From Elymus sibiricus (taxonomy: Eukaryota; Streptophyta; Magnoliopsida; Poales; Poaceae), in contig CM077676.1 of assembly GCA_039707655.1 (NCBI GenBank), positions 425,855,379 through 425,919,378 of the forward strand: a stretch of 64,000 bases of DNA, given 5' to 3'. How positions within the stretch are numbered: position 1 is the first letter of the stretch; the number at the start of each line of letters is the position of its first letter. Positions 11,001-23,825 of the stretch are shown here, in pieces. The translations under genes and the position numbers were made by a program. Below the pieces are notes generated by a model. The model was not told the origin of the DNA and did no database searches. It worked only from the letters and a program-made list of their open reading frames with translations.

Positions 11001-14000
11001 TCCGTGAGCTCACCCACAGACACATATTGGGACAATAACATATAGAACAAAGCAACAACATTCCATTTGCGCTATAATAAGGCCTACATGTCTCTCTGGA
11101 TCGAAGGAGGGGGCTCTTTGGTGCACAAAACCCCAAAAAATGATGCTTTACGTGGTCAATAACCCACCCCGCTACCATACGCAAATTTGGGCAAGCAGAT
11201 GCATTTCTCTTGGACGATAATGTGCCGAGAAGCAATTACGTATTGTAACTATACACACGCAAAATATTAGGTCATTCCGAGGGTGCAAGATGGCTCACAG
11301 ACACGATAAACTTACCATTGAAACTAGATTCACGGTCTCCCCTCGTTGCTGAAATCCACTTGAGCTCTATCTATAAAACGGACGTAATCTGGTCATACGA
11401 ACTCCGTTTGATCTCCACGACCTGTCAAAACGACCGGAGCGAAAATTCGAAGACTGCAGCAACTGATTTCATTTGTTTCGAAAAATAATTGGAGGCCAAA
11501 AACGATTTGCAAAATTGAGTTTAGGATGATTTTATCGTTGCCGTGTACTCTCTCCTAGCCTCTACCATACATCCATGAGCTCACCCAAATACACATGTTG
11601 GGACAATAACATACAGAACAATGCAACAACATTCCATTTGCCCTATAACAAGGCCCACATGTCTCTCTGGATCGAAGGAGGAGGCTCTTTGGTGCACAAA
11701 ACCCCAAAAAATGATGCTTTACGTGGTCTATAACCCACCCCGCTACCATACGCAAATTTGGGCAAGCAAATGCATTTCTCTTGGATGATAATGTGCCGAG
11801 AAGCTCTTACGTATTGTAACTAAACACACGCAAAATATTAGGTCATTCTGAGGGGTGCAAGATGGCTCGCCGGCACGATAAACTTACCATTGAAACTGGA
11901 TTCACGGTCTCCCCTCGGTGCGGAAATCCACTTGAGTTCTGTCCGTAAAATGGACGTAATCTGGTCATACCAACTCCGTTTGATATCCACGACCTGTCAA
12001 AATGACCGGAGCGAAAATTCGTAGACCGCAGCAACTGATTTCATCGGTTTCAAAAAATAATTGGAGGCCAAAAATAATTTGCAAAAATGAGTTTAGGATG
12101 ATTTTATCCTTGTCGTGTACTCTCTCTTAGCCTCTACCATACATTCGTGAGATCACCCACAGACACATATTGTGACAATAACATACGGAACAATTTAACA
12201 ACATTCCATTTGCGCTATAACAAGGCCTACATGTCTCTCTGGATCGAAGGAGGAGGCTCTTTGGTGCACAAAACCACCAAAAATGATGCTTTACGTGGTC
12301 TATAACCCACCCCGCTACCATACGCAAATTTGGGCAAGCAAATGCATTTCTCTTGGACGATAATGTGCGGAGAAGCTCTTACGTATTGTAAAAATACACA
12401 CACAAAATATTAGCTCATTCCGAGCGGTGCAAGATGGCTCATCGGCACGATAAACTTACCATTGAAACTGGATTCACGGTCTCCCCTCGGTGCTGAAATC
12501 CACTTGTGCTCTATCCGTAAAACGGATGTAATCTAGTCATAGGTTCTCCGTTTGATCTCCACGACCTGTCAAAACGTCCGAAGTGAAAATTCGTAGACCG
12601 CAGCAACTGATTTCATCGGTTTCAAAAAATAATTGGAGGCGAAAAATGATTTGCAAAATTGAGTTTAGGTTTATTTTATCATTGTCGTGTACTCTCCTAG
12701 CCTCTAGCATACAACCGTGAGGTCACCCACAGACACATATTGGGACAATAACATACAGAACAATGCAACAGCATTCCATTTGCACTAAAACAAGGCCTAC
12801 ATGTCTCTCTGGATCGAAGGAGGAGGCTGTTTGGTGCACATAACCCCAAAAATTGATGCTTTATGTGGTCTATAACCCACCCCGCTACCATACGCAAATT
12901 TGGGCAAGCAGATGCATTTCTCTTGGACGATAATGTGCCGAGAAGCTCTTACGTATTGTAAATATACTCACGCAAAATATAAGGTCATTCAGAGGGGTGC
13001 AAGATGGCTCACCGGCACGATAAACTTACCATTGAAACTGGATTCACGGTCCCCCCTCGGTGCTGAAATCCACTTGAGCTCTGTCCGTAAAACGGACGTA
13101 ATCTGGTCATACAAACTGTGTTTGATCTCCACGACCTGTCAAAACGACCGGAGCAAAAATTCATAGACCACAGCAACTAATTTCATCGGTTCCGAAAAAA
13201 AATGGAGGCTAAAAACGATTTGCAAAATTAAGTTTAGGATGATTTTTTCGTTGGTGTGTACTCTCCGAGCCTCTACCATACATCCGTGAGCTCACCCACT
13301 GACACATATTGGGACAATAACATACAGAACAATGCAACAACATTCCTTCTGCGCTATAACAAGGCCTAGATGTCTCTCTGGATCGAAGGAGGAGGCTCTT
13401 TGGTACACAAAACCCCAAAAATGATGCTTTACGTGGTTTATAACCCACCATGCACGATAAACTTACCATTGAATCTGGATTCACGGTCTCCCCTCGGTGC
13501 TGAAATCCACTTGAGCTCTATCCGTAAAACGGATGTAATCTAGTCATACGAACTCTGTTTGATCTCCAAGACCTGTCAAAACAATCGGAGTGAAAATTCG
13601 TAGACTGCAGCAACTGATGTCAGTTGTTTCGAAAAATAATTGGAGACCAAAAATGATTTGCAAAATTAAGCTTATGATGATTTTATCGTTGTCGTGTACT
13701 CTCCTAGCCTCTACCATACATCCGTGAGCTCACCCACAGACACATATTGGGACAATAACATACAGAACAATGCAACAACATTCCATTTGCGCTATAACAA
13801 GGCCTACATCTCCCTCTGGATCGAAGGAGGAGGCTCTTTGGTGCACAAAACCTCAAAAAATGATGCTTTATGTGCTCTATTACCCACCCCACTACCTTAC
13901 GCATATTTGGGCAAGCAGCTGCATTTCTCCTGGATGATAATGTGCCGAGAAGCTCTTACGTATAGTAACTATACACACGCAAAATATTCGGTCATTCCGA

Positions 14001-16015
14001 GGGGTGCAAGATGGCTCACCAGCACGATAAACTTACCATTGAAGCTGGATTCACGGTCTCCCGTCGGTGCTGAAATCCACTTGACCTCTATCCGTAAAAC
14101 GGACCTAATCTGGTCATACGAACTCCGTTTGATCTCCACAACCTGTAAAAACGACCGGAGCGAAAATTCGTAGACCGCAGCAATCGATTTCATCGGTTTT
14201 CAAAAATAATTGGAGGCCAAAAACGATTTGCAAAATTGAGTTTAGGATGATTTTATCGTTGCCGTGTACTCTCCTAGCCTCTACCATACATTCGTGAGCA
14301 CACCCACAGACACATATTGGGGCAATAACATATAGAACAATGCAACAGCATTCCATTTGCGCGATTAGAAGGGCCACATGTCTCTATAGATCGAAGGAGG
14401 AGGCTCTTTGGTGCACAAAACCCCAAAAATGATGCTTTATGTGGTCTATTACCCACCCCACTACCATACGCAAATTTGGGCAAGCAGAGGCATTTTGCTT
14501 GGACAATAATGTGCCGAGAAGCTCTTACATACTGTAACTATACACACGCAAAATATTAGGTCATTCCGAGGGGTGCAAGATGGCTCACCGGCACGATAAA
14601 CTTACCTTTCAAACTGGATTCACGGTCTCCCCTCGGTGCTGAAATCCACTTGAGCTCAATCCGTAAAACGGACGTAATCTGGTCATACGAACTCTGTTTG
14701 ATCTCCACGACCTGTCAAACAGACCGGAGCAAAAATTCGTAGACTACAGCAACTGATGTCATTGGTTTCGAAAAATAATTGGAGTCCAAAAATGATTTGC
14801 AAAATTGAGTTTAGGATGATTTTATCAATGTCGTGTACTCTCCTAGCCTCTTCCATACATTCGTGAGCTCACCCACAGACACATATTGGGACAATAACAT
14901 ACAGAACAATGCAACAACATTCCAGATGCGCTATAACAAGGCCTACATGTCTCTCTAGATCGAAGGAGGAGGCTCTTTGGTGCACAAAACCCCAAAAAAG
15001 AATGCTTTATGTGGTCTATAACCCACCCCCCTACCATACGCAAATTTGGGCAAGCAGATGCATTTCTCTTGGACGATAATGTGCCGAGAAGCTCTTACGT
15101 ATTGTAACTATACACACACAAAATATTAGGTCATTCCGAGGTGTGCAAGATGGCTCCCCGGCACTATAAACTTACCATTGAAACTGGATTCACGGTCTCC
15201 CCTCGGTGCTGAAATCCACTTGAGCTCTATCCGTAAAACGGACGTAATCTGGGCATACAAACTACGTTTGATCTCCACGACCTGTCAAAATGACCGGAGT
15301 GAAAGTTAGTAGACCGCAGCAACTAATTTCATCGGTTTCGAAAAAAATTGGAGGCCAAAAATCATTTGCAAAATTGAGTTTAGGACGATTTTATCGTTGT
15401 CGTGTACTCTCCTAGCCTCTACCATACATCCGTGTGCTCACCCATAGACACATATTGTGACAATAACATACAAAACAATGCAACAACATTCCATTTGCGC
15501 TAAAACAAGGCCTACATGTCTCTCTGGATCGAAGGAGGAGGCTCTTTGGTGCACAAAACCTCAAAAAATAATGCTTTATGTGGTCTATTACCCACCCCAC
15601 TACCATACGCAAATTTGGGCAAGCAGATGCATTTCTCTTGGACGATAATGTGCCGAGAAGCTCTTACGTATTGTAACTATACACATGCAAAATATTAGGT
15701 CATTCCGAGGGGTGGAAGATGGCTCACCGGCACGATAAACTTACCATTGAAACTAGATTCACGGTCTCCCCTGGGTGCTGAAATCCACTTGAGCTCTATC
15801 CGTAAAATGGATGTAATCTAGTAATACGAACTCTGTTTGATCTCCACGACCTGTCAAAACGACCAGAGCGAAAGTTCGTAGACTGCAGCAACTGATGTCA
15901 TTGGTTTCGAAAAATAATTGGAGGCCAAAAACGATTTGCAAAATTGAGTTTAGGATGATTTTATCATTGTCGTGTACTCTCCTAGCCTCTACCATACATC
16001 CGTGAGCTCACCCAC
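7996..16015. repeat. Satellite block S2 (~14 monomers)
   Basis: Head-to-tail satellite with phase marks near 8706, 9276, 9846, 10416, 13694 and so on, spaced about 570 bp. Variants include a monomer with the 12 bp deletion near 10895 (TAGACCTTCATCGG), monomers with an extra CT (GTACTCTCTCCTAGCC near 11547 and 12117) and one internally deleted monomer at 13256-13693. The first 90 bp after the copy A breakpoint share rare bases with the first 90 bp after copy B (GGAACGAAGATTCG, GACCACAGC). The block ends at GAGCTCACCCAC, where copy B begins. Confidence 0.95.
13256..13693. repeat. Internally deleted satellite monomer (438 bp)
   Basis: From one GTGTACTCTC mark (13256) to the next (13694) is 438 bp instead of about 570 bp. 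The missing part lies at TATAACCCACCA/TGCACGATAAAC near 13441-13452. The stretch from the CGCTACCATACGC string through GATGGCTCACCGG is gone, about 132 bp. Both flanks are otherwise ordinary monomer sequence. The site was presumably deleted during array turnover. Confidence 0.8.
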
Positions 16016-19000
16016 TGTAACACCCCCTTGTATTAGCTACTGTAATCACCTTGTGATAATGTCAAGTCACCATGATTAACCATGCCTTAGACATCTTTGA
16101 TTCAAATCACAATTCAAATTCCACCCTTGAGTTGAATTAAAAACGAAACAGACATGGGAAACAGAAAACAAAAGAAGAAAAGGGAAAGAAGCCTACTGCC
16201 CCCTGTGCTCAAGTGCACAGTGCAGCCCAACCAACCGGCCCAGTCAACCCCGAGCCTCTCAATATTGTGGATAAGAACACCCCGTGGACGCTGTGGAGGA
16301 ACCCTAGATCTCATTTGCCCCCTTCCAGCCTCGTTCTTCTTTTTCCCCACCCCACCCGAGCGCCGCCATTGCCGCGGATCTGTGAAGCCCGCGGCCACCG
16401 GCCTCCCCAAGCCTCGCCACCGTGCCCGCCGTTTTCTCCGTGCTCGTCTTCATCTCCACGCGGAAGGAATCGAGCCGAGGAGCCCTGCACAGCGAGATCT
16501 GCGTCGTCTTCCTTCGCTGCGGCCGCCGACCGTCACCGTCCAGATTCATCGCCGTCTGCAGCTACTAAACCCCCCAACGGCCACCGTGCGCCTCCCGGCG
16601 AGCTTCTCTACCGTCCTCAAGTGCTCCCTTACTCCCCCTTGCACCGTAGCCGCCCTCGCCATTGGAGCCGAGCTCCGTTGCCGCTGTGCGTCGCGTAGCC
16701 GCGGCCCCAGTGCACGCACTTGGCAGCCGAGCGTGTCATCGTGCTCCTACTGCTCCCAGGCGCCTAATGTGCTACTACACGCCCAAGGCCGCACACGAAA
16801 TCGTTGTCGCTGTCGAACTCGTGTTCTGGCCACCGCCAAATCCCGTCGCCGTCAATGCTCCGGTCATCCCCAGCACGAACCCGCACTACCACTCAACGCG
16901 GCTCAGCCTCAGGAACATGTAGGACCAAATCCCGTCGCGAATGATGGCCGGAATCGAGCGCACGCTCAACCTAGCCGTGCTCGACGCTGGTGCGTCGACC
17001 GTGCCATAGCCCCAAGTCAAGAACCGTCATACACCGAGTTAACTCTCCGAGTAAACTGATTCAAACTGGACCTCACCGAGTTACCTCCGAGTAAACTCTC
17101 TGAGTTAACTCTCCGAGTTGGTGCATCCGAGTTGCAACACCATCCAGGTTGCCTCCCCATAACCTTCCGAGTAAAAGCACCCGGGATAAACCACCGAGTT
17201 GTAACTCGGATAACTCTACCGAGTTGTAACTCGGATAACTCTACCGAGTTGTTACTCGGATAACTCTACCGAGTTGTTACTCGGATAACCTTCGGAGGGG
17301 TTGTTACTCGGGCGTCCGAATAAACTCGTCCGAGTAAAGCCTACCGAGGAAGTCCATCCGAGTACTTGTTACTCGGGCAACATCATCCGAGTGCTTGTTA
17401 CTCGGACATCACTTCCGAGTTACTTGTTACTCGGGTACCTCATCCGAGTTGTTGATTACTCGGCAACCGAGTTAGACCATCCGAGTTAGGTATTAAAAGA
17501 ATTTTATTAAATGATTTAAACTTAGGAAATTAATATCTTTTAATCCATAAGTCCAATGGAAATACTTTATACATGAAAGTTGCTCAGAAAAATACAACGA
17601 ATACGAATACGCTACCCACATACCCACCACACCCCTCTAACATACCGAACACGGAACTTTTCCCCTCCGGATCAACTGTCCGGTAATCACCCGGAGCTGG
17701 TTAAGCACCTTGCACTGCATAACAACACACCTAGCCTAGCTAACGACATGTCATGCATCTGTGATTATATATGCTTGCTTTGTATTTACTGTTTCTTCTC
17801 CCCCTTCTTCTCCGGTAGACCCCGCGACTGCCGCCGTCGACACCGTGTAGTACGACTACTCCATCGAGTATCCTACCCCTACAATTGAGCTTGCAGGCAA
17901 GCAACCCTTCTATACTCCAGATATCGCCTATTCAATCCCCCTCATTCTTGCATTAGGCATTGCTGCTGTTGTTCGTTAAATTCCTATTCTGCTTCATATC
18001 CTGATTTTGTCGCTCCTTATTGTTGTACCCTACCTTGTCCTATGCTGCTTGGTATATATATTCATCAGTTGGCCCTACGCCCTTGTCCATCTGCTATGCT
18101 TAGTTATCGGGCCGCAATCACTCTGGGGAGTGAACGCGGAAACTTTACATTACTGCAACTTCAACGGTATTGAGCTAAGACACCGCTAAAGGCCCTTACA
18201 ACGGCTAGACTCTACCGAGCCACACCGGGTGTGACGCTGAGGGTGATTCCTCATACTTCACTCTCGTTGCCGACTCTGTAGTGCAGCACCACCGGTGTGA
18301 TCATATCGAGGGTGATTCCTCTTTGCTCACTCCCGGTGATGTCTCAGTCGAACTGTATATCAAGTGTGAACCAATGAGGGTGATTCCTTCGATTTCACTC
18401 GATGGTAAGGACCTGAACCATGAGTGTCCAAAAAGGTAAGGAGTCGGGTGACCCAACGGTGCCCGCGAGAGGTATTGTAACGGGACGTCAGGGCAGGCGG
18501 ATACTACTCTCTCTCGTAATGGGAGGTAGGCCTGGCTCCTGCTCGTTGGCCGTGAGATACACCATGAACTACGAAAGTCGTACGTTTCCAAGATCGCCCG
18601 CGAGATAAGGTAAGGAGACGGGTTACCTTGTCGGTACCCGCGAGATGTGACGGGACGACAGGGCAAGCGGATACTACCGGTGTGCGGTGGGCTTGGCTCC
18701 TGTCGTTATCCACGAGTTACCCCGTCGGAGAGACAATAACGGTCGTCTCCGCGTGATAATAATAAAACGCCTAATGGATCGGGTGTCAGAATCTGAGTGG
18801 GTCGTTGGCCCTAGTACGCACTACCTCCACGCGGGATAATGGGTATGGGCCCCTCCGCGTCGTACGTTCTCTATCGAAAGCTCTTCAGACATCACAACTT
18901 ATGCGGCCTGATCACCGGGATTGGACGTATACTGGCTCGCTCTGGTAATGGGGAGGTGGGTCTGCTTTGCCGGCTAGACTCGCAACGTGCAGGAGTACAA

Positions 19001-19977
19001 AGGGTGATGGCCCATGACCCCTTCGTACTTAGGATTTAGACTGGCGTGTTGGCCTCTCTGTTGAGCCTAGGTAGGTCTACGGCGTGTCGGATGGCCCTGG
19101 CCGGGCATTCCCTAACAAGGTGTGCGCGAGCGGGGATATCCTAGCGTATAGGGTAACAGTAGTGCACCCCTACAGGGAGTAAATCTATTCGAATAGCCGT
19201 GTCCACGGTAACAGGACGCTTGGTGTTGTATCTAGATCCTATACAACAAAGAACTGTAACTACTAATATAAACTGTTATTAATGCCCGGGGATTACTTCC
19301 TCGCAGGGTTGTCGAGGGAGGATCTCAGGGCTTTTTTATTATATGTTATTATAAATTGTTACAACTGTTATCATTATTATCAAGATAATATTAAACTATT
19401 GGCTATTCTCTCCTGATGCTGCAAGATCGCTTGAAGATGCTAGTCTTCGATAGGCTAGGTCTTACCTATACTCTGGCATTTCTGCAGTTCAGTCCACATA
19501 TATAGCCCCCTTTCCTTTGATACCCATGAATACTTAGTCTAGATGGGTGTAAGTCTTGCGAGTACTTTGGATGAGTACTCACAGCTGCTTTGCTGACAAC
19601 CAAACAGACTCTAGGGTCCTGGAGCAGGAGTTCCCCGGAGGTGCTTACTACTTCGTCGAGATCCCCGATGACCAGGAGTAGCTAGGAGGCTACCAGGTAG
19701 GAGGCCAGCGCCTTTTCGATCGAGTTATCTTTTTTGTGCTAGCCTTCTTAAGGCATCCATGTTTACTTGTGTCTATACTCAGATACTATTGCTTCCCCTA
19801 ACTTGTGTATCTCGAGCTGTTGTATTCAAGCCCTCGTGGCCCCTGGCTTGTATTATAGAGCTTGTATTATTTATTTATTTTAGAGTTGTGCTGTGATATC
19901 TTACCGTGAGTCCTTGATCTCAATTGTGTGCTTTGCGTGTATGATTACTGTGCACGGTCCGAGATTCAAGGGCGTCA
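16016..19977 (+). mobile_element. 5' LTR of copy B (~3.96 kb)
   Basis: It runs from TGTAACACCCCC at 16016 to ...GGGCGTCA at 19977, followed by CAAGT and the primer site. It is 42 bp longer than the LTR of copy A, mostly because of a 14 bp duplication near 19858 and one extra hairpin unit near 17220-17300. The internal order of segments is the same: GC-rich block, CCGAGT array, GAGGGTGATTCC triplet, ~174 bp duplication and the conserved CCCCTRCAGGG block at 19163-19218. Confidence 0.85.
17030..17490. repeat. Array of CCGAGT hairpin repeats in LTR B
   Basis: Same array as in LTR A, with CCGAGTTGTTACTCGG and CCGAGTTGTAACTCGG units near 17190-17290. One unit more than in copy A is present, which suggests replication slippage or unequal exchange since the duplication. 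Confidence 0.85.
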
Positions 19978-19982
19978 CAAGT

Positions 19983-19995
19983 TGGTATCAGAGCC
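19983..19995 (+). other. Primer binding site of copy B
   Basis: TGGTATCAGAGCC follows the LTR end and CAAGT spacer, identical to copy A. Confidence 0.85.
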
Positions 19996-20308
19996 GACTG
20001 CCTGTAGGAAGCCCCCTTCCAATTCCTTGGTCGAAGTTGAGTCTAGTACTTGAAAAACTATTTTACTAACATTGTCATGTGGTTTACGGGCCCACGTCGT
20101 AACTGGGTGGTATTAGGATCTTTTACTCCGCACCTTTACTCTGGGACCGTGCTCTCTCCTCCTTTCGGGATAAAGATTTTGCTAACTCTGACTTTAGGTT
20201 CTCGTGATCACATCTACCCGAAGAGCTGGATTATTTTCAACATTGTTTTCAGTACTATCAATAATTATCACACTGTCATTTAACATCCTACACTCCTTCT
20301 ATTTTCAG
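19996..20308 (+). other. Leader between primer site and extra ORF of copy B
   Basis: The counterpart of the copy A leader, about 310 bp, with no convincing ORF. It ends with TTCTATTTTCAG before the ATG at 20309, so the splice-acceptor-like tract is kept. Confidence 0.45.
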
Positions 20309-21076
20309 ATGGACCGTTTGTTCCCGCCGCGTCCCACGACGCAGCTTGTACTCCGCACCTGGGCTCGTGATGTGGCTGGTTTTCTAGTTATTCTGATCGC
20401 CCTCCTGACCAGACTTGGCTACTATTGGTACCCCGAGTACATGGTTTACGAGGACTTTCGCGAGCTCAACCAGCAGCAGTACCATGCCGATGTGCGTATC
20501 CTTGATCAGCAGGATGACCCAGTCACTGTGCTGCACACCTTTCACGGTATCGGCATGATGATCGATATGGCAGTCCATGATGCTGCCTACTCTGCTGTTG
20601 CACGCCTTCAGGGCGAGCATAGTAGTTTGGATGCCACAGAGTTCAGATACATCCCGTATGCTCCTGCTGGAGATGATACCGGATACTATACAGCTGTCTG
20701 TGCCCCGTACGAGTGACGTTGATACGACACGCAGATGTAGATTCAGTGCACTCAGGCTCTGGATCGCACTGCCCGAGCTTTTGCGGTCGAGTTGTACGCC
20801 ACTCGCCCACGTCTTTACGATGCGATGACACAGTTGTTGCCAGCTGTCCAGGCTGATATACACTCAGAGTATATCCTTTACCCACACAGGACTCAGTTGC
20901 CCGTCGGTATTGATTGGCCTGTTGTTGGAGGTCGCACGATCACACGTGGACCTCTTCTTCCAGTTCGAGATCGAGTACTGCACTAGAGTGATCACGGAGC
21001 GTAGGATCCTTCTGCCTTGAGCACTCGTGGCCGACACTTGCAGTTATCGGGTTTCAATGTCGTCTCCCGATGTTGA
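20309..21076 (+). pseudogene. Extra ORF of copy B, broken by three stops
   Basis: It aligns without frame change to the 255-codon ORF of copy A. In-frame stops are TGA at 20714-20716 (codon 136), TAG at 20738-20740 (codon 144) and TAG at 20984-20986 (codon 226). Copy A has sense codons at all three positions. The original stop lies at 21074-21076. Several changes between the copies alter amino acids. The function of the protein is unknown, as for copy A. Confidence 0.75.
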
Positions 21077-21325
21077 TATAGCCTTTGCTATATAACGTTG
21101 TGTATTCCTTTACCGTGGTCTACGCACCGCCTAGTATCTCTAGCTATCCTATTCCTGCCGTTATGCTGTCCGCATGTAACCGACTATGTGTATGGATTTG
21201 TATGTCTTCATTGACTACTTTTATGAATCTATTACACTACTAGTTCATTGTCGCGTTACTTCGTGCTTGACTTTAAAGTTTTGAAGTTATGATTACTGAA
21301 CTACCCCTTGTTGAAATTCAGCAGG

Positions 21326-21978
21326 ATGGTTAGGCCCAATACCCATGGTCAAGGTCGTGGTGCTGATGCTCCACCCCCTCAACCTCCACCTCCTCCACCC
21401 CCTCCACCAGATTATATGGCCTGTATGATGTAGCAGTTTGCACTGAACCGTCAGTTCATGGAAGGGATCATGGCTCAATTCCTGAACCAGAACCAGAACC
21501 AGAACCAGCAGCATGCAATAACTCTTGAGGAGTTTGTCCGCCTCAACCCCTCTCAGTTCCGTTATGCAGAAGGCCCACTGGACGCAGATGATTGGCTCCG
21601 CGACATCACTCACGAGCTGGAGTCTGCTAACGTTGCTGCTGCAAACTATGTCACCTTTGCGACCTACTTCCTGAAGGGCCCCGCCGCTCAGTGGTGGGCC
21701 ACCAACAAGCGTTCGCTAGCTGAGGGACCCGTCATCACCTGGGATGGCTTCAAGACTGCATTTCGTGCCCGTTACATCCCCTAGGGAGTAATGGACCGGA
21801 AGAAGGCCGAGTTCCACAACCTCGTCCAGGGCAACAAAACTGTCGAGGATTACCAGAGGGATTTCCTCAACCTTTCACGCTATGCTGAAGAAGACCTCCC
21901 CAATGATGCTCGGAGGCAAGAGAAGTTCCGTAACGGAGTCAGCTCATATCTCAAGATTGCACTAGCCCCTCTCGACTC
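21326..21978 (+). pseudogene. Truncated gag of copy B with two in-frame stops
   Basis: The frame opens MVRPNTHGQGRGADAPPP and continues through the proline run and the same gag region as copy A, including GPAAQWWATNKRS and WDGFKTAFRARYIP. In-frame TAG codons lie at 21431-21433 (codon 36, AAG in A) and 21782-21784 (codon 153, CAG in A). Neither is shared with copy A, whose own stop is absent here. A short CAGAAC repeat near 21484-21508 is longer than in A and adds Asn-Gln pairs. The gag ends at the satellite breakpoint, and the frame runs on to a stop in satellite DNA at 22024. Confidence 0.8.
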
Positions 21979-23825
21979 TTTGATCTCCAAGACCTGTCAA
22001 AACAATCGGAACGAAGATTCGTAGACCACAGCAACTGATTTCATCGGTTTCGAAAAATAATTGGAGGTCAAAAATGATTTGCAAAATTGAGTTTAGGATG
22101 ATTTTATCGTTGTCGTGTACTCTCCTAGCCTCTACCATACATCCGTGATCTCACCCACAAACACATATTGGGACAATAACATACAGAACAATGCAACAAC
22201 ATTCCATTTGCGCTATAACAAGGCCTACATGTCTCTCTGGATCGAAGGAGGAGCCTCTTTGGTGCACAAAATCCCAAAAAATGATGCTTTACGTGGTCTA
22301 TAACCCACCCCGCTACCATACGCAAATTTGGGCAACCAGATGCATTTCGCTTGGACGATAATGTGCCGAGAAGCTCTTACGTATCGTAACTATACACACG
22401 CCAAATATTAGGTCATTCCAAGGGGTGCAAGATGGCTCACCGGCACGATAAACTTACAATTGAAACTGGATTCACGGTCTCCCCTCGGTGCGGAAATCCA
22501 CTTGAGCACTATCCGTAAAACGGATGTAATCTAGTAATACGAACTCTGTTTGATCTATACGACCTGTCAAAACGACAGGAGTGAAAACTCGTAGACTGCA
22601 ACAACTGATGCCATTGGTTTCGAAAAATAATTGGAGGCCAAAAATGATTTGCAAAATAGAGTTTAGGATGATCTTATCACTGTCGTGTACTCTCCTAGCC
22701 TCTACCATACATCCGTGAGCTCACCCACAGAAACATATTGGGATAATAACATACAGAACAATGCAACAACATTCCATTTGTGCTATAACGAGGCCTACAT
22801 TTCTCTCTGGATCGAAGGAGGAGGCTCTTTGGTGCACAAAACCCCAAAAAATGATGCTTTACATGGTCTATAACCAACCCCGCTACCATATGCAAATTTG
22901 GGCAAGCAGATGCATTTCGCTTGGATGATAATGTGCCGAGAAGCTCTTACGTATTGTAACTATACACACGCAAAATATTAGGTCATTCCGAGGGTAGAAG
23001 ATGGCTCACCGGCATGATAAACTTACCATTGAAACTGGATTCACGGTCTCCCCTCGGTGCTGAAATCCACTTGAGCTCTATCCGTAAAACAGATGTAATC
23101 TAGTCATACGAACTCTGTTTGACCTCCACGACCTGTCAAAACGACCGGAGCGAAAATTCGTAGACTGCAGCAACTGATGTCATTGGTTTCGAAAAATAAT
23201 TGGAGGCCAAAAATGATTTGCAAAATTGAGTTTAGGATGATTTTATCATTGTCGTGTACTCTCCTAGCCTCTACCATACATCCGTGAGCTCACCCACAGA
23301 CACATATTGGAACAATAACATACAGAACAATGCAACAACATTCCATTTGCGATATAACAAGGCCTACATGTCTCTCTGGATCGAAGGTGGAGGATCTTTG
23401 GTGCACAAAACCCCAAAAAATGATGCTTTATGTGGTCTATAACCCACCCCACTACCATACGCAAATTTGGGCAAGCAGATGCATTTCTCTTGGACGATAA
23501 TGTGCCGAGAAGGTCTTACGTATTGTAACTATACACACGCAAAATATTAGGTCATTCCGAGGGGTGCAAGATGGCTCACCGGCACGATAAACTTACCATT
23601 GAAACTGGATTCACGGTCTCCCCTCGGTGCTGAAATCCACTTGAGCTCTATCCGTAAAACGGACATAATCTGGTCATACGAACTCCGTTTGATCTCCACG
23701 ACCAGTCAAAACGACCAGAGCGAAAATTCGTAGACTGCAGCAACTAATTTCATCGGTTTCGAAATATAATTGGAGGCCAAAAACGACTATGAAAAATTGA
23801 GTTTAGGATGATTTTATCGTTGCCG

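Larger units (their letters stand above)
16016..21978 (+). mobile_element. Copy B: second copy of the truncated Gypsy-type element
   Basis: Same content and order as copy A, about 13.93 kb downstream at the left boundary. It starts with TGTAACACCCCC after GAGCTCACCCAC and ends in gag at the same breakpoint as A. In the first 300 bp of the extra ORF I count about 13 differences from A, roughly 4-5%. Differences include a 14 bp insertion near 19858 (a repeated GCTTGTATTAT), one extra CCGAGT hairpin unit and extra CAGAAC units in gag. The shared endpoints on both sides, together with matching satellite flanks, show duplication of a chimeric segment rather than two insertions. Confidence 0.85.

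Noticed and set aside
16016..21978. Copy B as an independent insertion or as the 3' LTR of copy A
   Set aside because: B has LTR, primer site, extra ORF and gag in the same order and the same truncation point as A, with satellite between. It is a duplicate, not the other end of one element.
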